Made by a program: the position numbers and the translations under genes
Assembly: GCA_022316685.1 (NCBI GenBank)
Contig: JAKJHU010000665.1
Coordinates: 1 to 64,000, forward strand
From: Progne subis subis
Taxonomy: Eukaryota > Chordata > Aves > Passeriformes > Hirundinidae
Reading direction: 5' to 3'
Length of the DNA stretch: 64,000 nucleotides
Notes under the pieces: generated by a model
The model's database searches: none
Told to the model about the DNA's origin: nothing
Seen by the model: only the letters and a program-made list of their open reading frames with translations
Part shown: one piece after another, positions 32,946 through 44,267 of the stretch
Numbering within the stretch: the first letter of the stretch is position 1
Layout of the letters: every line of letters begins with the position of its first letter

Positions 32946-33597
32946 TGTTATCAATTTTAGGGAACTAAACTGGAATTAATGGCAAAATATTGGATCAGTG
33001 CACATGGCTTTCCGAAGAGAGGTGCCAAATGCATCCAAAGAAAAGCAGGAAATTGGGATGAGGAGGGTGGAAGAGGGTCACCTACACCAAATTCCACTCC
33101 GGGGAGGAAACCACTCTGCCATAAAACCCCCTGGGATTTTTCCAAACCTCTCCAACGAAGGAATTCCCACATCCTTCCCAGGCAACTACAGTCCCTACTG
33201 CTGCCATGATTTCATTGGAATCTTCCCTCTTGGAGGCTGGGATAACACAGGCACTGCCTGCCAGTTCTATTTCACCCCAGGAAAAGCTCAGTGGGATTTT
33301 CAGGAAGAGTTCAGGCCCTAAAGCAAGGATCTCGTTGTGGCTCTCGTGCTACCCCCACTGTAAGAACGTTTCTTTGGGGTCAACGGTACGTTTGGGAATT
33401 CCTAAATGGAACAGGCACCTTTTTTTCCTCACCTTGGAATTTAATAATAATTCCGTACACAAAATCGCAGCTTTACCTGGAAAAACTGGTGAAGTTTTCT
33501 GGAATGGATCTCCAGGTTGTTCCTTTTATTTTTCCTGTGGGGTAGAAAAGAGGATTTTAGAGAGGGAGTCTTCCTCCAAGCTTCCCAAGGATGTGTT
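32946..33597. other. Unique DNA, no recognisable gene
   Basis: About 650 bp. Several frames of 70-145 codons overlap here on both strands, the longest running into the next CR1. None shows a domain. Confidence 0.5.
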
Positions 33598-33905
33598 CCA
33601 TGGCGCCATGGAATTGTTTGGACTGGAAGGGACTTCTTAAGGATCATCCAGTGCCACCCATTCCATGGGCAGGGACACCTCCCACTATCCCAGGGTGATC
33701 CAAACTCCTTCCATCATGGCCTTGGACACCTCCAGGGATCCAGGGGCAGCCACAGCCTCTCTGGGAATTCCAGCCCAGCCAGGAATCCCTTCCCGATCTC
33801 CCACCCATCCCTGCCCTCTGGCAGTGGGAGCCATTCCCTGTGCCCTGTCCCTCCAGCCCTTGTCCCAAAGTCTCTTTCCAACCCTCTTGGAGCCTCTTTA
33901 TAAAC
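33598..33905 (-). mobile_element. CR1 LINE 3' fragment
   Basis: CCATGGCGCCATGGAATTGT, CTTCTTAAGGATCATCCAGT, GGATCCAGGGGCAGCCACAG, ATCCCTGCCCTCTGGCAGTG and CTGTGCCCTGTCCCTCCAGC in order, sense minus. The segment after CTCTCTGGGAATTCC lacks the 'attccagggcctccccaccctcac' part, an internal deletion of about 25-30 bp. Confidence 0.93.
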
Positions 33906-34015
33906 GTAGGGAAGTTTCAGCATCGCCTCTCTGGGAAATCCTGATGTGAATGTTAAAAGATGATTAACCTGCACTTGATGATCCCGTTGATGAGACACGT
34001 CAGACTGGAATAATA
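33906..34015. other. Spacer
   Basis: About 110 bp of unique DNA between CR1 and the GAAATA tract. Confidence 0.5.
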
Positions 34016-34806
34016 GAAATGGAAATGGAAATGGAAATGGAAATGGAAATAGAAATAGAAATAGAAATAGAAATAATAGAAATAATAGAAATAATAGAAA
34101 TAATAGAAATAATAGAAATAATAGGAATAATAGAAATAGAAATAACATTTTAAAAGAAATTAAAAATAGAAATAGAAATAGAAATAGAAATAGAAATAGA
34201 AATAGAAATAGAAATAGAAATAGAAATAATAGAAATAAAAATAACTTCAAAAAATAAAAATAGAAATAAAATTTTAAAATATATTAAAAATAGAAATAAA
34301 AATAAAAATAGAAAAAGAAATAAAATTTTAAAATACATTAAAAATAGAAATAGAAATAGAAATAGAAATAGAAATAGAAATAGAAATAGAAATAGAAATA
34401 GAAATAGAAATAGAAATAGAAATAGAAATAGAAATAGAAATAAAAATGTAAGTAAAAATATAAAAATTAAAATGAAAAATAAAAATTAAAATAAAAGTAA
34501 AAGTAAAAATATAAATAAAAATAAAAATAAAAATAACAATAACAGTAAAAATAAAAATAAAAATAAAAGTAACAATAAAAATAAAAATAAAAGTAAAAAT
34601 AAAAGTAAAAATAAAAGTAAAAATAAAAATAAAATTAAAAGTAACAATAAAAATAAAAATAAAAATAAAAATAAAAGTAAAAATAAAAGTAAAAATAAAA
34701 ATAAAAATAAAAATAAAATTAAAATTAAAAATAAAAATAAAAATAAAAATAAAAATAAAAATAAAAATAAAAATAAAAATAAAAATAAAAATAAAAATAA
34801 AAATAA
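34016..34806. repeat. GAAATA / AAAATA compound repeat, about 790 bp
   Basis: Purine-rich A/T/G repeat with zones: GGAAAT (about 34018-34050), GAAATA, a 9-bp GAAATAATA zone (about 34075-34135), long GAAATA stretches (about 34165-34225 and 34343-34440), a mixed AAAATAAAAGTA zone, and a final pure AAAATA array at about 34729-34806. Minus-strand frames of 178 and 228 codons (FLFLFL, FIFIF, SISIS) are compositional. Confidence 0.97.
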
Positions 34807-36582
34807 ATCTGTGATTTAGGGTGCCAATCAGCAGTGTTGGGCTGGGTTTCCCCTGCCATTTGAAACTTCCAGAAGACATTTGCGATGAGAAGATGCCATC
34901 CAAGGGAACCTTCAGGCAGCCCAGGTGGGACAGGGAAAGGCTCGGGAGGGCATCCTCTTGGAAGTCAGGGATCCGTGTCCAAATGTTGGATCGTGTCAGG
35001 CAGTGCCCACACATTCCCAGTCCTCATCCATTAATGGGATTCACTTTTAGTCAAATAACCTGACCAATCACATCCCACGTATCTACTTTTGGAAATTTGG
35101 GAATTTTTTTGATAGACAGGAGAAACCACATCAATATTTTGTTGTTCAGAACTGCACATGCACTGAATTTTTTGGCACATTCCTGTTTTTTTGGTGGTTT
35201 GGGAGACACAGGACCAGGAATTTCAGTGATCCGTCAGTGCTGGTGTCTCCTGGATTAAAAAAAAATTCCCTGTTCTAGGAGGGGATTTTCTAAAAGAGGC
35301 AGAAAACCCTTTGGAGTGACTTTTCACTGCCCAACAGCAACATCCATCTCTCCTCAACTGTACCTCCACACGGAAAAGTTGTGTTTAATTGGATTCAGGA
35401 GGACCGGCTGGAGGAAGTTCAGATGGGATTCATCCCAGTTAATTACGCTCTCCCTGCCTTTTTGGGAAGCTTAAAAGGTCAGCTAAATATCAAAGCAGAT
35501 TGTTCTAGGGCTGTTCCCTCTGTCATTTCCAGGTTTAATTCCTCCATTTGAACAGGATTCAGGAGCCCTGTACAAATCCACAGGACAGCGAGACAACAAG
35601 AGAATTCCAAAATTAATACAACGCGTCCAAAAAACCATACACAGTCTGTAGGTAATTTTTAGGGGGGCTCTCTAGGAAAATAAGAGGGGTTTTGTCCCCA
35701 TTTTTGAGGTGAGAGAGGGAGGCCAGAAGCTGATTTTGTGACTTCTCAGAGCTGTGGGAGACTCCCCGGCCCGGCGAGGAGATCCATCAAAGCCTCCCGA
35801 GGCTTTGGAAGACGTGGCAGCTTCGTTTTCCCGCTCCACGTGGTCGAGCTCCACTTTTTTTTTTTTTTTTTCTTTTTTTTTTTCTTTTTTTTTTAATGGA
35901 AAATAAGCCTTTCCAGCACGCAGCTGATTTCAGCTACTGGAAGGGTTTCAGCCGGAGCAGATCCTGCCGCAAAAAAGCGTCTCCCGGGAGGGCTGTGGCT
36001 TTAATCATCCTGACTTTCCCTGCCTCTCTCATCTTTCCTCACCACCCCTAATCTGCGCTGCCGCATCTGCAGATGAGAGCCGGCAGAATCCCCGGGACTG
36101 AAGGATCGTCCCAGGGAGGAATTCTTTCCTTTGAAAGGCTGGGAAGTGTTCCCCTGGGTGCGTCATTGAGCTGGAGGCAAAGGCAGATGGAAGCTCAGGT
36201 TATCTGTTGGTGACAGCCTAAACAAAACACAGTAATTGGCAGGGCAGGGAGCGGGGACAGGCAGCGGCTGCCGAGATGGTGAATCTGAATGAGGAACGGC
36301 TGGGGAAAAACAGGGATTTTCCTGTGGGAGAAAAAAGAAAGTAAATAAATCTTGGGAGTTTCACTCCTGTGCATGAGGGCTGCGTCCTCCTGCAAGCAAG
36401 GAGGGTGACAGTGCAAAAAGAAAATATCGGGTTTGTGCTCACATTCTGATTAAATGTTTTCCTCTCTGCCAGACTGGAGCTTTATTTCAGCGCCTGGCAC
36501 CTGGGAAGAAGTGTTACCTCCGGAGATTTTTTCAGGAATTAATATTTCTCCGAAGCCTCCCTGGCAATTTTAATCCTACTCG
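34807..36582. other. Unique DNA, 1.8 kb, no recognisable gene
   Basis: No transposon recognised. T runs occur at about 35850-35894. The part 35740-36180 has balanced composition with CpGs. Frames up to 80 codons only. Confidence 0.5.
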
Positions 36583-36885
36583 TGATGGAATCACAGAACG
36601 GTTTGGGTTGGGAAAGGACCTTAAAGATGTTGTGGTTTCAACCCCCCTGCCATGGGCAGGGACATCTCCCGCTGTCCCAGGGTGATCCAAGCCCTGTCCA
36701 ACCTGGCCCTGGACACTTCCAGGGATCCAGGGGCAGCCACAGCTACTCTGGGAATTCCATTCCAGCACCTCTCCACCCTCCCAGCCAGGAATTCCTTCTC
36801 AATATCCCACCTAACCCTGCTCTCCTTCACCTTAAGGCCATTTCCCCTGGACCCTTCTCCAAATTCTCTCCCCATCCTTCCAGGG
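36583..36885 (-). mobile_element. CR1 LINE 3' fragment
   Basis: GATGGAATCACAGAACGGTT, ACCCCCCTGCCATGGGCAGG, CTGTCCAACCTGGCCCTGGA, GGGGCAGCCACAGCTACTCT and CTCAATATCCCACCTAACCC in order, sense minus. A well-preserved copy whose block order can serve as a reference for the others in the window. Confidence 0.94.
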
Positions 36886-38275
36886 ATCCCAAATTTTTTT
36901 TATGGGAAGCAGAAGGATCGCTGTCACTGTGTCTCAGCACTCAGTCACCAGGACAGAAGCTGGAGAGTAAAACCAATGGATAAACCAGGCAAAATCCCTG
37001 AAAATATTTGTCCCTTGCTAATTTGAACCTGAGGAAGCATCCATGATGGAATATCCTTGCCCTCTCCATAGGTGCTCCTGGCGAACCCGGGCAGCTGGAG
37101 CTGCTGGTTTGTTTAGGTGGGAATTTTGCAGGATGTCTGATTTCTAGGAATGGGCATTGTGGATCTGGCTTGTTTGTTTTGGCTCTGTTTCCATGGGGAT
37201 AAACACAAGTGGAGTGATTAATTTCCATTCTGTTGCCATGGTTATTAATAATAATGAGGTGATTATTACCGCACTGTAAACCTGACAGCGATTCCAACGC
37301 TGCCATAAAAAAAAAAAAAAAATGAGAGAGGGAGAGAGAGAGGGGGGGGGAAGAAAAAAAGCAACAAGGAAAGAGCTGGAGCTGATCCTGAGCCCGGGAA
37401 AATCAGCACTCACACGTTGCCTTCGATGAGAGGTAATGAAATAAAAGATGTGTTCTTGGAGAGCCCGGACTTGCAGACAGAGCAATATTAATAAAACAAG
37501 TGATAGATGAGGAGCCCTCACTGACTTCAGCAGATTTGCACCCACCGAGGTTTGATGAGGCCAGCACAAAAGTCCCACCTGGTTCACACGTCCAGTGGAA
37601 AATCGGGATGTGCCCAGCATTCCCCGGGTCGGGCTCTCTCTTATTATTTTCACTATTAAAATGTGGCGGGTGCTGCGTGGGGGGGCGATGAGTAGAGGGG
37701 AGTAAAAATACAATAATAATAAAATTTAAAAAAAAAAAAAAAAGTAACAAATGAGCGGCAGCTCTTCCCCCTGGGTGAGTAATAAGCAACTCCCACATTC
37801 CTGGTACCTGCTCAGCTGGCTCTGCCTCCCTGCTCCAAGTGATTTGTATTCCTCCCGGAGACATTGCCATGGTGTTGGAACAACAAGTAACACTCCGTTC
37901 ATTGGGTCGTCCCCGCGGGTGAGATCACATTCCGCGAGGATCCCGCGCTCGGAGCCGGGATGGTTTGCAGACTTCCGTCCTTCCCGGCCCCGGGGTAGGT
38001 GAGGAAAGCTCAGGATTGGCAAATCCCGGCCACTGGGCAGAGTTGTTGTTGCTGTTTCATGGTTGGCTGGGACTCGGCATCAGCCCTTTCGCACAAACCT
38101 TGGAACGGCAGGGACAGGATGAGAAAGTGACTGCTCGCGTTCCTCTCCCCAAAGCCACGGCCTGGGCTGCGAGGGTGTGAGTTTTCCGCGTCTCCTTTCC
38201 CAAACCAGGGGGAAATTATTTGGTGTATTTGGTTCTTCCTTCCTCACTGCCTCATTTTTTTTTGGGGAGTATGGG
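36886..38275. other. Unique DNA, partly CpG-bearing, no recognisable gene
   Basis: 1.4 kb. A run of 16 A precedes GAGAGAGGGAGAGAG at about 37306-37350, and another A run lies at 37728-37743. The part 37890-38020 is GC-rich with many CpGs (CCCCGCGGG, CCGCGAGGATCCCGCGC, CCCGGCCCCGGGG). Minus frames of 155 and 189 codons have no domain. Confidence 0.5.
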
Positions 38276-38281
38276 ACCGAC
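38276..38281. repeat. Target-site duplication, left copy (ACCGAC)
   Basis: ACCGAC, identical to 38672-38677, flanks the LTR at 38282-38671. Six bases is the duplication length usual for class II (ERVK-like) elements. Confidence 0.8.
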
Positions 38282-38671
38282 AGTGATGGCGACACGCAAA
38301 GCAACCACACGGAGACGAGAGATTTCGCAGGGCAGAGATGTTCCTCCGAGAGAGCCCAAGACCGAACCAAGGCTGAGAGCCCCTCTGCCTGGTTATTTCT
38401 TACTTTTTATACATTTGTGTGTCTGGCTGTGGATTGGCTTCTGGAGTTTTCACCTCCCAGCCCAGTGGCCAGACCCACTGTCAGTTACAATGGTTTTCAG
38501 GTTAGAAATATGCAAACAAAGGACAGAGAATGAAAAACAAAGGATTTGTTTATGTTACATGTGTGAGAAAAGGCAAAAACTGCTCCTAATATTGTACAGT
38601 AGCTAAAAGGTCTGACTCCATCTTAGGAACAATCAAAAGGCTTTAAAAAACTCAGAAAAACCAGGGTGACA
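38282..38671 (-). mobile_element. Solo LTR, class II (ERVK-like), 390 bp
   Basis: Flanked by perfect 6-bp duplications ACCGAC. On the minus strand it begins TGTCACCCTGGTTTTTC and ends CGCCATCACT, where a final A-to-T change from the usual CA is likely. A TATA box (TATAAAAAGTA, plus coordinates 38401-38411) lies upstream of a segment rich in CTCTCG and CGGTC words, compatible with R and U5. No internal retroviral sequence is present on either side, so it is a solo LTR left by recombination between two LTRs. The class assignment follows from duplication length and general avian LTR style, not from a search. Confidence 0.8.
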
Positions 38672-38677
38672 ACCGAC
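38672..38677. repeat. Target-site duplication, right copy (ACCGAC)
   Basis: Pairs with 38276-38281; see the LTR between them. Confidence 0.8.
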
Positions 38678-39317
38678 CTTCCCACCCTATTGTTTGCCAC
38701 CCTTTATCAGGATATTTATTTGCCTTTGGGCATTTGCCTTTGGGCAAATAAAATCCACGGCCCGGCCGCTTCCCAGGTTTCCTCATCTGCTGAGGTGTCT
38801 TCCAAGGGAACGGGACAGCAGAGCACCACTTGCTGCCAAACCCTGCCACAGAGCCAGGGTGGAAAATTAAAAAGTCTTGGCTGCGGAGGGGTTTCGAAGC
38901 AAAACGGGGCTGTCCAGGGTTTTCTCCTCCAAACAGGAATCCCCGTTCCCAGAGGACCCCAGAACGGATTGGGTTGGGGTAGGGAGGACGTGCGTTGGTG
39001 TCTTCACAATTCCGTGGGCGGGATTTTCCGCAGGGAAAGGAAAGGGGAAAGGTGAGGCCTGGGGTTTGGGATAAAAGGAGTCTGCACCGTCCTGTAGGGA
39101 AAATCCCTCTGGGAAAAGCCATAAAGGAGACAGAGGAGTCCTGCAGCTTCATCCTGATAGAGGGAAAGAGGCCACTGTGTTTTCTGTCTAAAAGTTTCCG
39201 AGGCAGGCATATTAAGGGCAAAACGGATCAAAAAGGTGTTTATAGCAGTACTTAGAGCGGGATCATCACTTGTCAAGATGGGCCTGAAACTTGAAAAGCG
39301 TGGAAAATAAACCCCAG

Positions 39318-39390
39318 GATCATGAAGGAGCTTTGGTTGGAAGGCACCTGCCAAATCACCTCATCTGGAGCAGCAGTGCAACCTCCCACA
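39318..39390 (-). mobile_element. Possible decayed CR1 3' end
   Basis: ATCATGAAGGAGCTTTGGTT and GGAAGGCACCTGCCAAATCA resemble the CR1 3' terminus in reverse complement, but only over about 70 bp with many mismatches. Confidence 0.35.
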
Positions 39391-39881
39391 GGGACAAATC
39401 GCTCAGGGACAAGCAGAAGAAATTCCGTTTTTAAACCATAAACACCACTCCGAGATTAAATCCCTGGGAACGTGAAATGAAATGCAGGAAATATTTCCAA
39501 AAGCTGTGTGCAAAGCGCCTCTCGGGACATCCCCACACACACACACGCGTGGGGAGGAGAGCACGCACTGCACCGCCTTTACACGCTCTTGTAACCACAA
39601 CACCCTTTGGCCGGGAGCGCACGGAAACGGGAGAAACTCCCAGCACGTTTGGTCTGAAAGAGAAGAAAAGGGAAGGAAAATAATAAAAAAATTAAAACCC
39701 CAAGTTCCGGAGCAATCCTGAGCACAATCCTCCCTCCGGCGGGAATGGGGAGAGAAAGAAAAAGGAGGAGGGGGCGAGAGAAGTTCGTGGTTAGAGGGGA
39801 GCTCCCACCCATTTCCTTTCCTTGCCCTTGCCAGGCATGTCAGAGCCGGGAGCCAAGACAAATCCAAGTCTCCCGAGCCCG

Positions 39882-39883
<2 letters not shown>

Positions 39884-39912
<29 letters not shown>
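39884..39912. repeat. (GACA)n microsatellite, about 7 units
   Basis: GACGGACAGACAGACAGACA and onward, about 29 bp. Confidence 0.9.
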
Positions 39913-40341
39913 CACTGCTCTCCGGGAGCAAACCCAGCCCTGCAGCAGCGGGGGGAAACATGGACAAGGGGGCAGTGCCCTCTGCTGCCAAAGCACCAGT
40001 GTGGATGTGGAGGATTTCCAGGAGAAAAGGGAGGGATGGGGCCTCTGGGAATTTGGGAATGAACAGCTGGAGCAGGGAAGGGGAGCGCGGTGCAGGTGAG
40101 GGCAGCAGGGGTCACCTGAGCGCTCCGGACCCCAGAGGTGAAGGGGATCTGAGGATATCCGAGTCCCTCACTGCTCAGCTCCAATGAGTTTCCATGAGCT
40201 GGGATCCTTGTCCATCCTTGGATTCCTCCAGCTGGAGTCTTTGGAGCTGGGATCTCCTTGCTGGGGAGACCCCAGAGCTGGGTTTTGACACCCAAAGGTG
40301 GTGACAACCAAAGCTGTGCCTCTGGGTGGGATCCTCACCTC

Positions 40342-40870
40342 TGCTGATTCCTCAGGAAGGCTGAGCTGGGACAGAGACTGGACAGAGCTGGAGAATAAAG
40401 CAGAGATTTATTGGAAGGCCTTTAAGGATCCACCTTGGGCAGGAAAAGAGCCTGGACACACCCAAGGTGGAACCAAAATGGTCACAAAATAGACACAAAA
40501 TGGACAAAAAATGGGCCCAAAATGAGCAAAAAATGGACCCAAAATGGACACAAAATGGGCACAAAATGGACAAACGGTCACAAGGTCTCACACTTTTATG
40601 TTTTGGTCCATTGGCACATTGGGGTTGAATTGTCCAATTCCAGCTCCAGGTTCTCCAGTCCCATCCTTCTTGTTTTCTCCCTCCAGCCACCGTTGTTTGT
40701 GCTTTTGGGCTGAACACTTGTCCCAGCTGTCCTTGGTGTGCAGCAGGAGCAGGATTTGTTTTGTGTGGCTGCTGTGTGCAGAGAGCTGAGTGACCCTGGG
40801 TGTGAGCTCAGAGCTGCTCCCTGGGCACCACGGAATGGGAAACACAGGGAAGAGAAAACTTCAGGCATTA
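40342..40870 (-). mobile_element. Solo LTR-like copy (11-bp-array LTR family, copy 3)
   Basis: Reverse-complement counterpart of 21396-21863. The polyadenylation signal appears as TTTATT at 40407-40412. The 11-bp array lies at about 40471-40569 with nine units (for example ACACAAAATGG). The LTR 5' side ends near 40870, where this copy reads CTTCAGGCATTAA instead of CTGAAGGCATCA, so the first few bases differ from the other two copies. About 100 further bases (to 40978, CTTCGACA) may belong to the element, but no other copy supports that. No target duplication was found. Confidence 0.8.
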
Positions 40871-41683
40871 ATTTGGGATGCTGTGGGCCAGAGCCAGAGC
40901 TGGGCTTGAGCCACAGCAGCTCCCCAGGGAAACAGAGGGTGAGTGAGAGGGGTGTGAGGAAGCTGCACCTCTTCGACACCTTCCAAAAAAAAATCTCAAG
41001 GAGAAGAGCAACCCTTGCGAAGGAAAACTGACAAAACTCCAGCGATGGGGCTGGAGCTGCTGCTGGAGGAACCCAGGAAGGGCTGAACTGCACAAGAGCA
41101 GGTCCCTGTCCCCATTTGGGGTCACCACACCGAAATCAGGGGCTCTGCCACCTATTTTAGCCCACTGAGTGCTCCTTTTGCATGAAATCAGAGCCTGAAT
41201 CCACCTGCCAGAGAGAAATGATGTCTGGAGGAGACCATGAGATGTCCCCTCCTCCTGTTCCAGGTGTCCCCCGTGGGGCTCTCTCAGTGTCACCAGTCTC
41301 CATCCCCTCTCTGTCTCAGTCCACACCTTCCCTCTTCACATCAGGAGCCGCCTCAGTGCTGTTGGAATATTCCCGGGAGCTTTCTCCCTAATAGATGTCC
41401 ATGATGTGAAATAATAAGGATAATAACGGAAATGATTCTCATATAAAAATGAAAAATTATCTGTGTATGAGCAGCGTCTTGTTGACAATATTGTTTATTT
41501 GGGCTTTAATACTTAGACTCACATTTTCAAGGCTTTTTTTTCTTGGCGCCTGAGGAATCCAAAGTTTCCTCCAGCAGGTTTTTGGCACACACCCCCTCCT
41601 TTGGGATTTGAGAAAAACAGCAGTTATTTGGAGAGGGGTTTTGATAAGTCAAAAAGGGAAATTGAGACAAAGAAAAAAAAAAA
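40871..41683. other. Unique DNA, no recognisable gene
   Basis: About 810 bp. The minus frame 40868-41326 (152 codons) has no domain. The part 41400-41520 is AT-rich. Confidence 0.5.
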
Positions 41684-42006
41684 AGGAAAAGGAAAAGGAA
41701 AAGGAAAAGGAAAAGGAAAAGGAAAAGGAAAAGGAAAAGGAAAAGGAAAAGGAAAAGGAAAAGGAAAAGGAAAAGGAAAAGGAAAAGGAAAAGGAAAAGG
41801 AAAAGGAAAAGGAAAAGGAAAATAAAGAGAAAGAGAAAGAGAAAGAAAAAGGAAAAGGAAAAGGAAAAGAAAAAGAAAAAGAAACAGAAAAAGAAAAAGA
41901 AAAAGAAAAAGAAAAAGAAAAAGAAAAAGAAAAAGAAAAAGAAAAAGAAAAAGAAAAAGAAAAAGAAAAAGAAAAAGAAAAAGAAAAAGAAAAAGAAAAA
42001 GAAAAA
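41684..42006. repeat. (GGAAAA)n then (GAAAAA)n compound microsatellite
   Basis: Pure 6-bp GGAAAA to about 41822, a short GAAAGA transition to about 41860, GGAAAA and GAAAAA mixed, then GAAAAA to 42006. All purine on the plus strand. KGKGK, KEKEK and FLFLF frames of 74-179 codons are artefacts of the period. Confidence 0.97.
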
Positions 42007-43211
42007 ACATAATCCAGGAAAATAAAAACAACAACAACAAAAAACCCTACAAAAAGAACTAAACAAAAAATAATCTTGAAATCTGGAAGTCAGGAGTTGA
42101 TGGTCTGGCTGACACGTGGAGGAATCCCCATTCTGATCTTCGTGTCACTATGAGCAGGAAGGCCTGAAAATCCATGGAACTTTTTAATGGAATAAACCCT
42201 CCAATTTACTGGTATAATCAGATAACACCCTAATTTCATGTCCCTGTTAGAATTATCTCCATCACAAACCCCTTGCCGTCATAACTCTTAGTTTTCCACC
42301 CTTTTACCTTTCCCATCTTTCTCCTGTCCCTCTTCTTCCTCTCTTGATCCCACCCAGTCTCCAGAACAAAAAAGGTTTTGTGTCTTGCTCACACCTGTCC
42401 CTGTGGGATAAGAGGAACCCAAGGATTGCCTTTCTCCCTCTTCATTTTCTTCTCCTCCATGCCATGTTCTCCATAAAATCAGAAGTGGTGTCCTGCACTC
42501 AGGAGACGAAAAAGAGAAGAAAAGGAAAAGTTGGGTGCTGTGGAAACTGGGGGCTGCAAGACAGGGTAAGAACCAGGATTCCCATTTCCGAGGCCAAGCC
42601 GGAATTTCAGGGAACACCTGCTTCGTTCTGACGCGGAGTGTGAGCGAAGCTGAGGAATTCCAGGTTTTCAGCCTCCTCGTCAAAATCGAGGTGGAGGAAA
42701 CTGAATCAGGAACTTTGGGAATTGAGGGAACCGCAGCCAGGGCTTGTGTTCACACCTACACCTGCAGTTCATGAGCCCTGCGGGATGGGCTTGGTGCAGA
42801 TTGGAAAACCATGGAATGAGGTAAAGCCCTGATCAGCAGTTCACACTTCTCCCTTACTCATGGATATCATCACATCCGTGCTGGATGAGGGGCCAGAGAA
42901 CGGGATTCTCCACTTTTGGTGCGCCTCTCCACTGCAGGCCGTGTGGGGAGGAGAGGATTCCGAGATTTAATGGAAATTTCATGGGTTGGGATGAGGAGGT
43001 TTGGGATGGGTTGGGAGGAGAAAATTCCAAGATTTAATGGAATGAGGGGATGAGGACAAGGAGAGGTGTGGGGTGTTCCCCGTTCCAGAGGCATTCCCGG
43101 CCCCTCTGGGATCCAGGCAGCACCCAGAGCTGTTCGGAAGGTTATGAGTGGAGGAATGTGAGCATATCCATGTCCTGAATTACAGTGGAACCAAATAAAG
43201 TCCAGATGGGC
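42007..43211. other. Unique DNA, no recognisable gene
   Basis: 1.2 kb. An ACAACA run follows the microsatellite at 42024-42040. Frames up to 131 codons (42288-42683, minus) lack domains. Confidence 0.5.
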
Positions 43212-43278
43212 CAGGAGTTGGACTTCCACGATCCTTGTGGATCCCCTCCAGCTCCAGATATTCCATGATTCTACGATT
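43212..43278 (+). mobile_element. CR1 LINE 3' end with terminal octamers
   Basis: AGGAGTTGGACTTCCACGAT, CCTTGTGGATCCCCTCCAGC and ATTCCATGATTCTACGATT. The last part shows the CR1 terminal octamer repeated (ATTCCATG, ATTCTACG), marking a true 3' end. Sense is plus; about 67 bp remain. Confidence 0.9.
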
Positions 43279-44120
43279 AAAACAGTGAGAGACCGAGATG
43301 TGGGAGTCCCAATAAGTCTCCAATTTATTGCCTAAGGTGGTCAGGAATCCTTTTCACCACAGAGTTCCAATTTCAGGGCTCAGAAGAAATCCAGGGATCT
43401 TTTCTCCCATATAAAATTTTCCAGTAATTTTGAGGAGGGGCTGACCCGAGCCTGAGGTCACACAAAATATTTCTCTTTCTCTCTTTCTCAGTCTTCTCAT
43501 CTGTGTGTCACCGCTTGGAAAAGGTTTGCGTGGGACCTTGGCCCTGCAACGGCCTCGTGACATCCCGGGATCACCCGTGGGAGGCCGGATCATCCAAAAT
43601 TCCTGGTCAAATTCACCTCACCTTCATTTGGGGAGCACAAAAACCTCTGTTTTGGGGTCTGTCCTCTCTGGCCAGTGCTGAAGGTGAGAGAGGCATTCAG
43701 GATTTTTCGGACGCGGCCGCCAAGTTCAGACACTTGAGAAAAGCCAAAATGAGGAACTGGGGAAGCCAAGGAATGATTCAGAACAAGTGCAGGACGAGAG
43801 AGTGGGAAGCCACAGCGTCTCCTCTGAGTGTCCAAAGAGGGCAAGGATCCCACAAGGCAAAAACAGAGTCAGGTGGGCTGGGAAGAGGCGAAGAAAAGGC
43901 GTCAGAGCTGAGACAGGAGGGTGAGAACAAGCCACGGAAACGCGGCCTCAGCCAAGCTGCACACGGAGCAGCCAAAAACAACTGAGAGATCCCAGATGGG
44001 TGGAGAAACCACAGCTTTGGGTTTCTGCTCCTGTCCGGAGTCTCCTGGGAAACGGGCTGTGGTCAGCTGAAACCGGAGAAGGAGGAAGGTGAGGGTGGGA
44101 AAGGGAGCAGGTGAAATATA
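43279..44120. other. Unique DNA, no recognisable gene
   Basis: About 840 bp. The plus frame 43503-43985 (160 codons) is open, with overlapping minus frames, but has no domain or low-complexity explanation. Chance is the default reading. Confidence 0.5.
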
Positions 44121-44267
44121 TCCCTGGATCCCAGGAAGTGTCCAAGGCCAGGCTGGACGGGGCTTGGAGCACCCTGGGATGGTGGAAGATGTCCCTGCCC
44201 ATGGCAGGGGGTGGGAACTGGAGGATTTTCGAGGTTCTTGCTGACCAAACCCACTCTGGGATTGCAG
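44121..44267 (+). mobile_element. CR1 LINE 3' end
   Basis: TCCCTGGATCCCAGGAAGTG, TCCAAGGCCAGGCTGGACGG, GGCTTGGAGCACCCTGGGAT, CTGCCCATGGCAGGGGGTGG and a degraded end (CCAAACCCACTCTGGGATTG), sense plus. Confidence 0.92.

Larger units (their letters stand above)
38678..40341. other. GC-richer unique DNA, no recognisable gene
   Basis: 1.66 kb of GC-richer DNA. A two-unit 14-bp tandem with a small hairpin lies at 38719-38749, a weak CR1-like piece at 39318-39390, a short CA run near 39534-39546 and a GACA run at 39884-39912. Overlapping frames of 120-197 codons on both strands reflect the low stop frequency of GC-rich DNA; none has a domain. It is not clearly a CpG island. Confidence 0.5.

Noticed and set aside
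38940..38985. CR1-like words CCAGAACGGATTGGGTTGGG
   Set aside because: The match is only about 25 bp and the following CR1 blocks are absent.
39480..40200. Possible CpG island or promoter
   Set aside because: CpGs are present but scattered, no TATA or initiator context leads into a gene, and much of the GC content comes from C/A- and G/A-rich words.
43503..43985. 160-codon plus frame
   Set aside because: Overlapping minus frames of similar length, no domain, no known family; a chance frame in GC-rich DNA.
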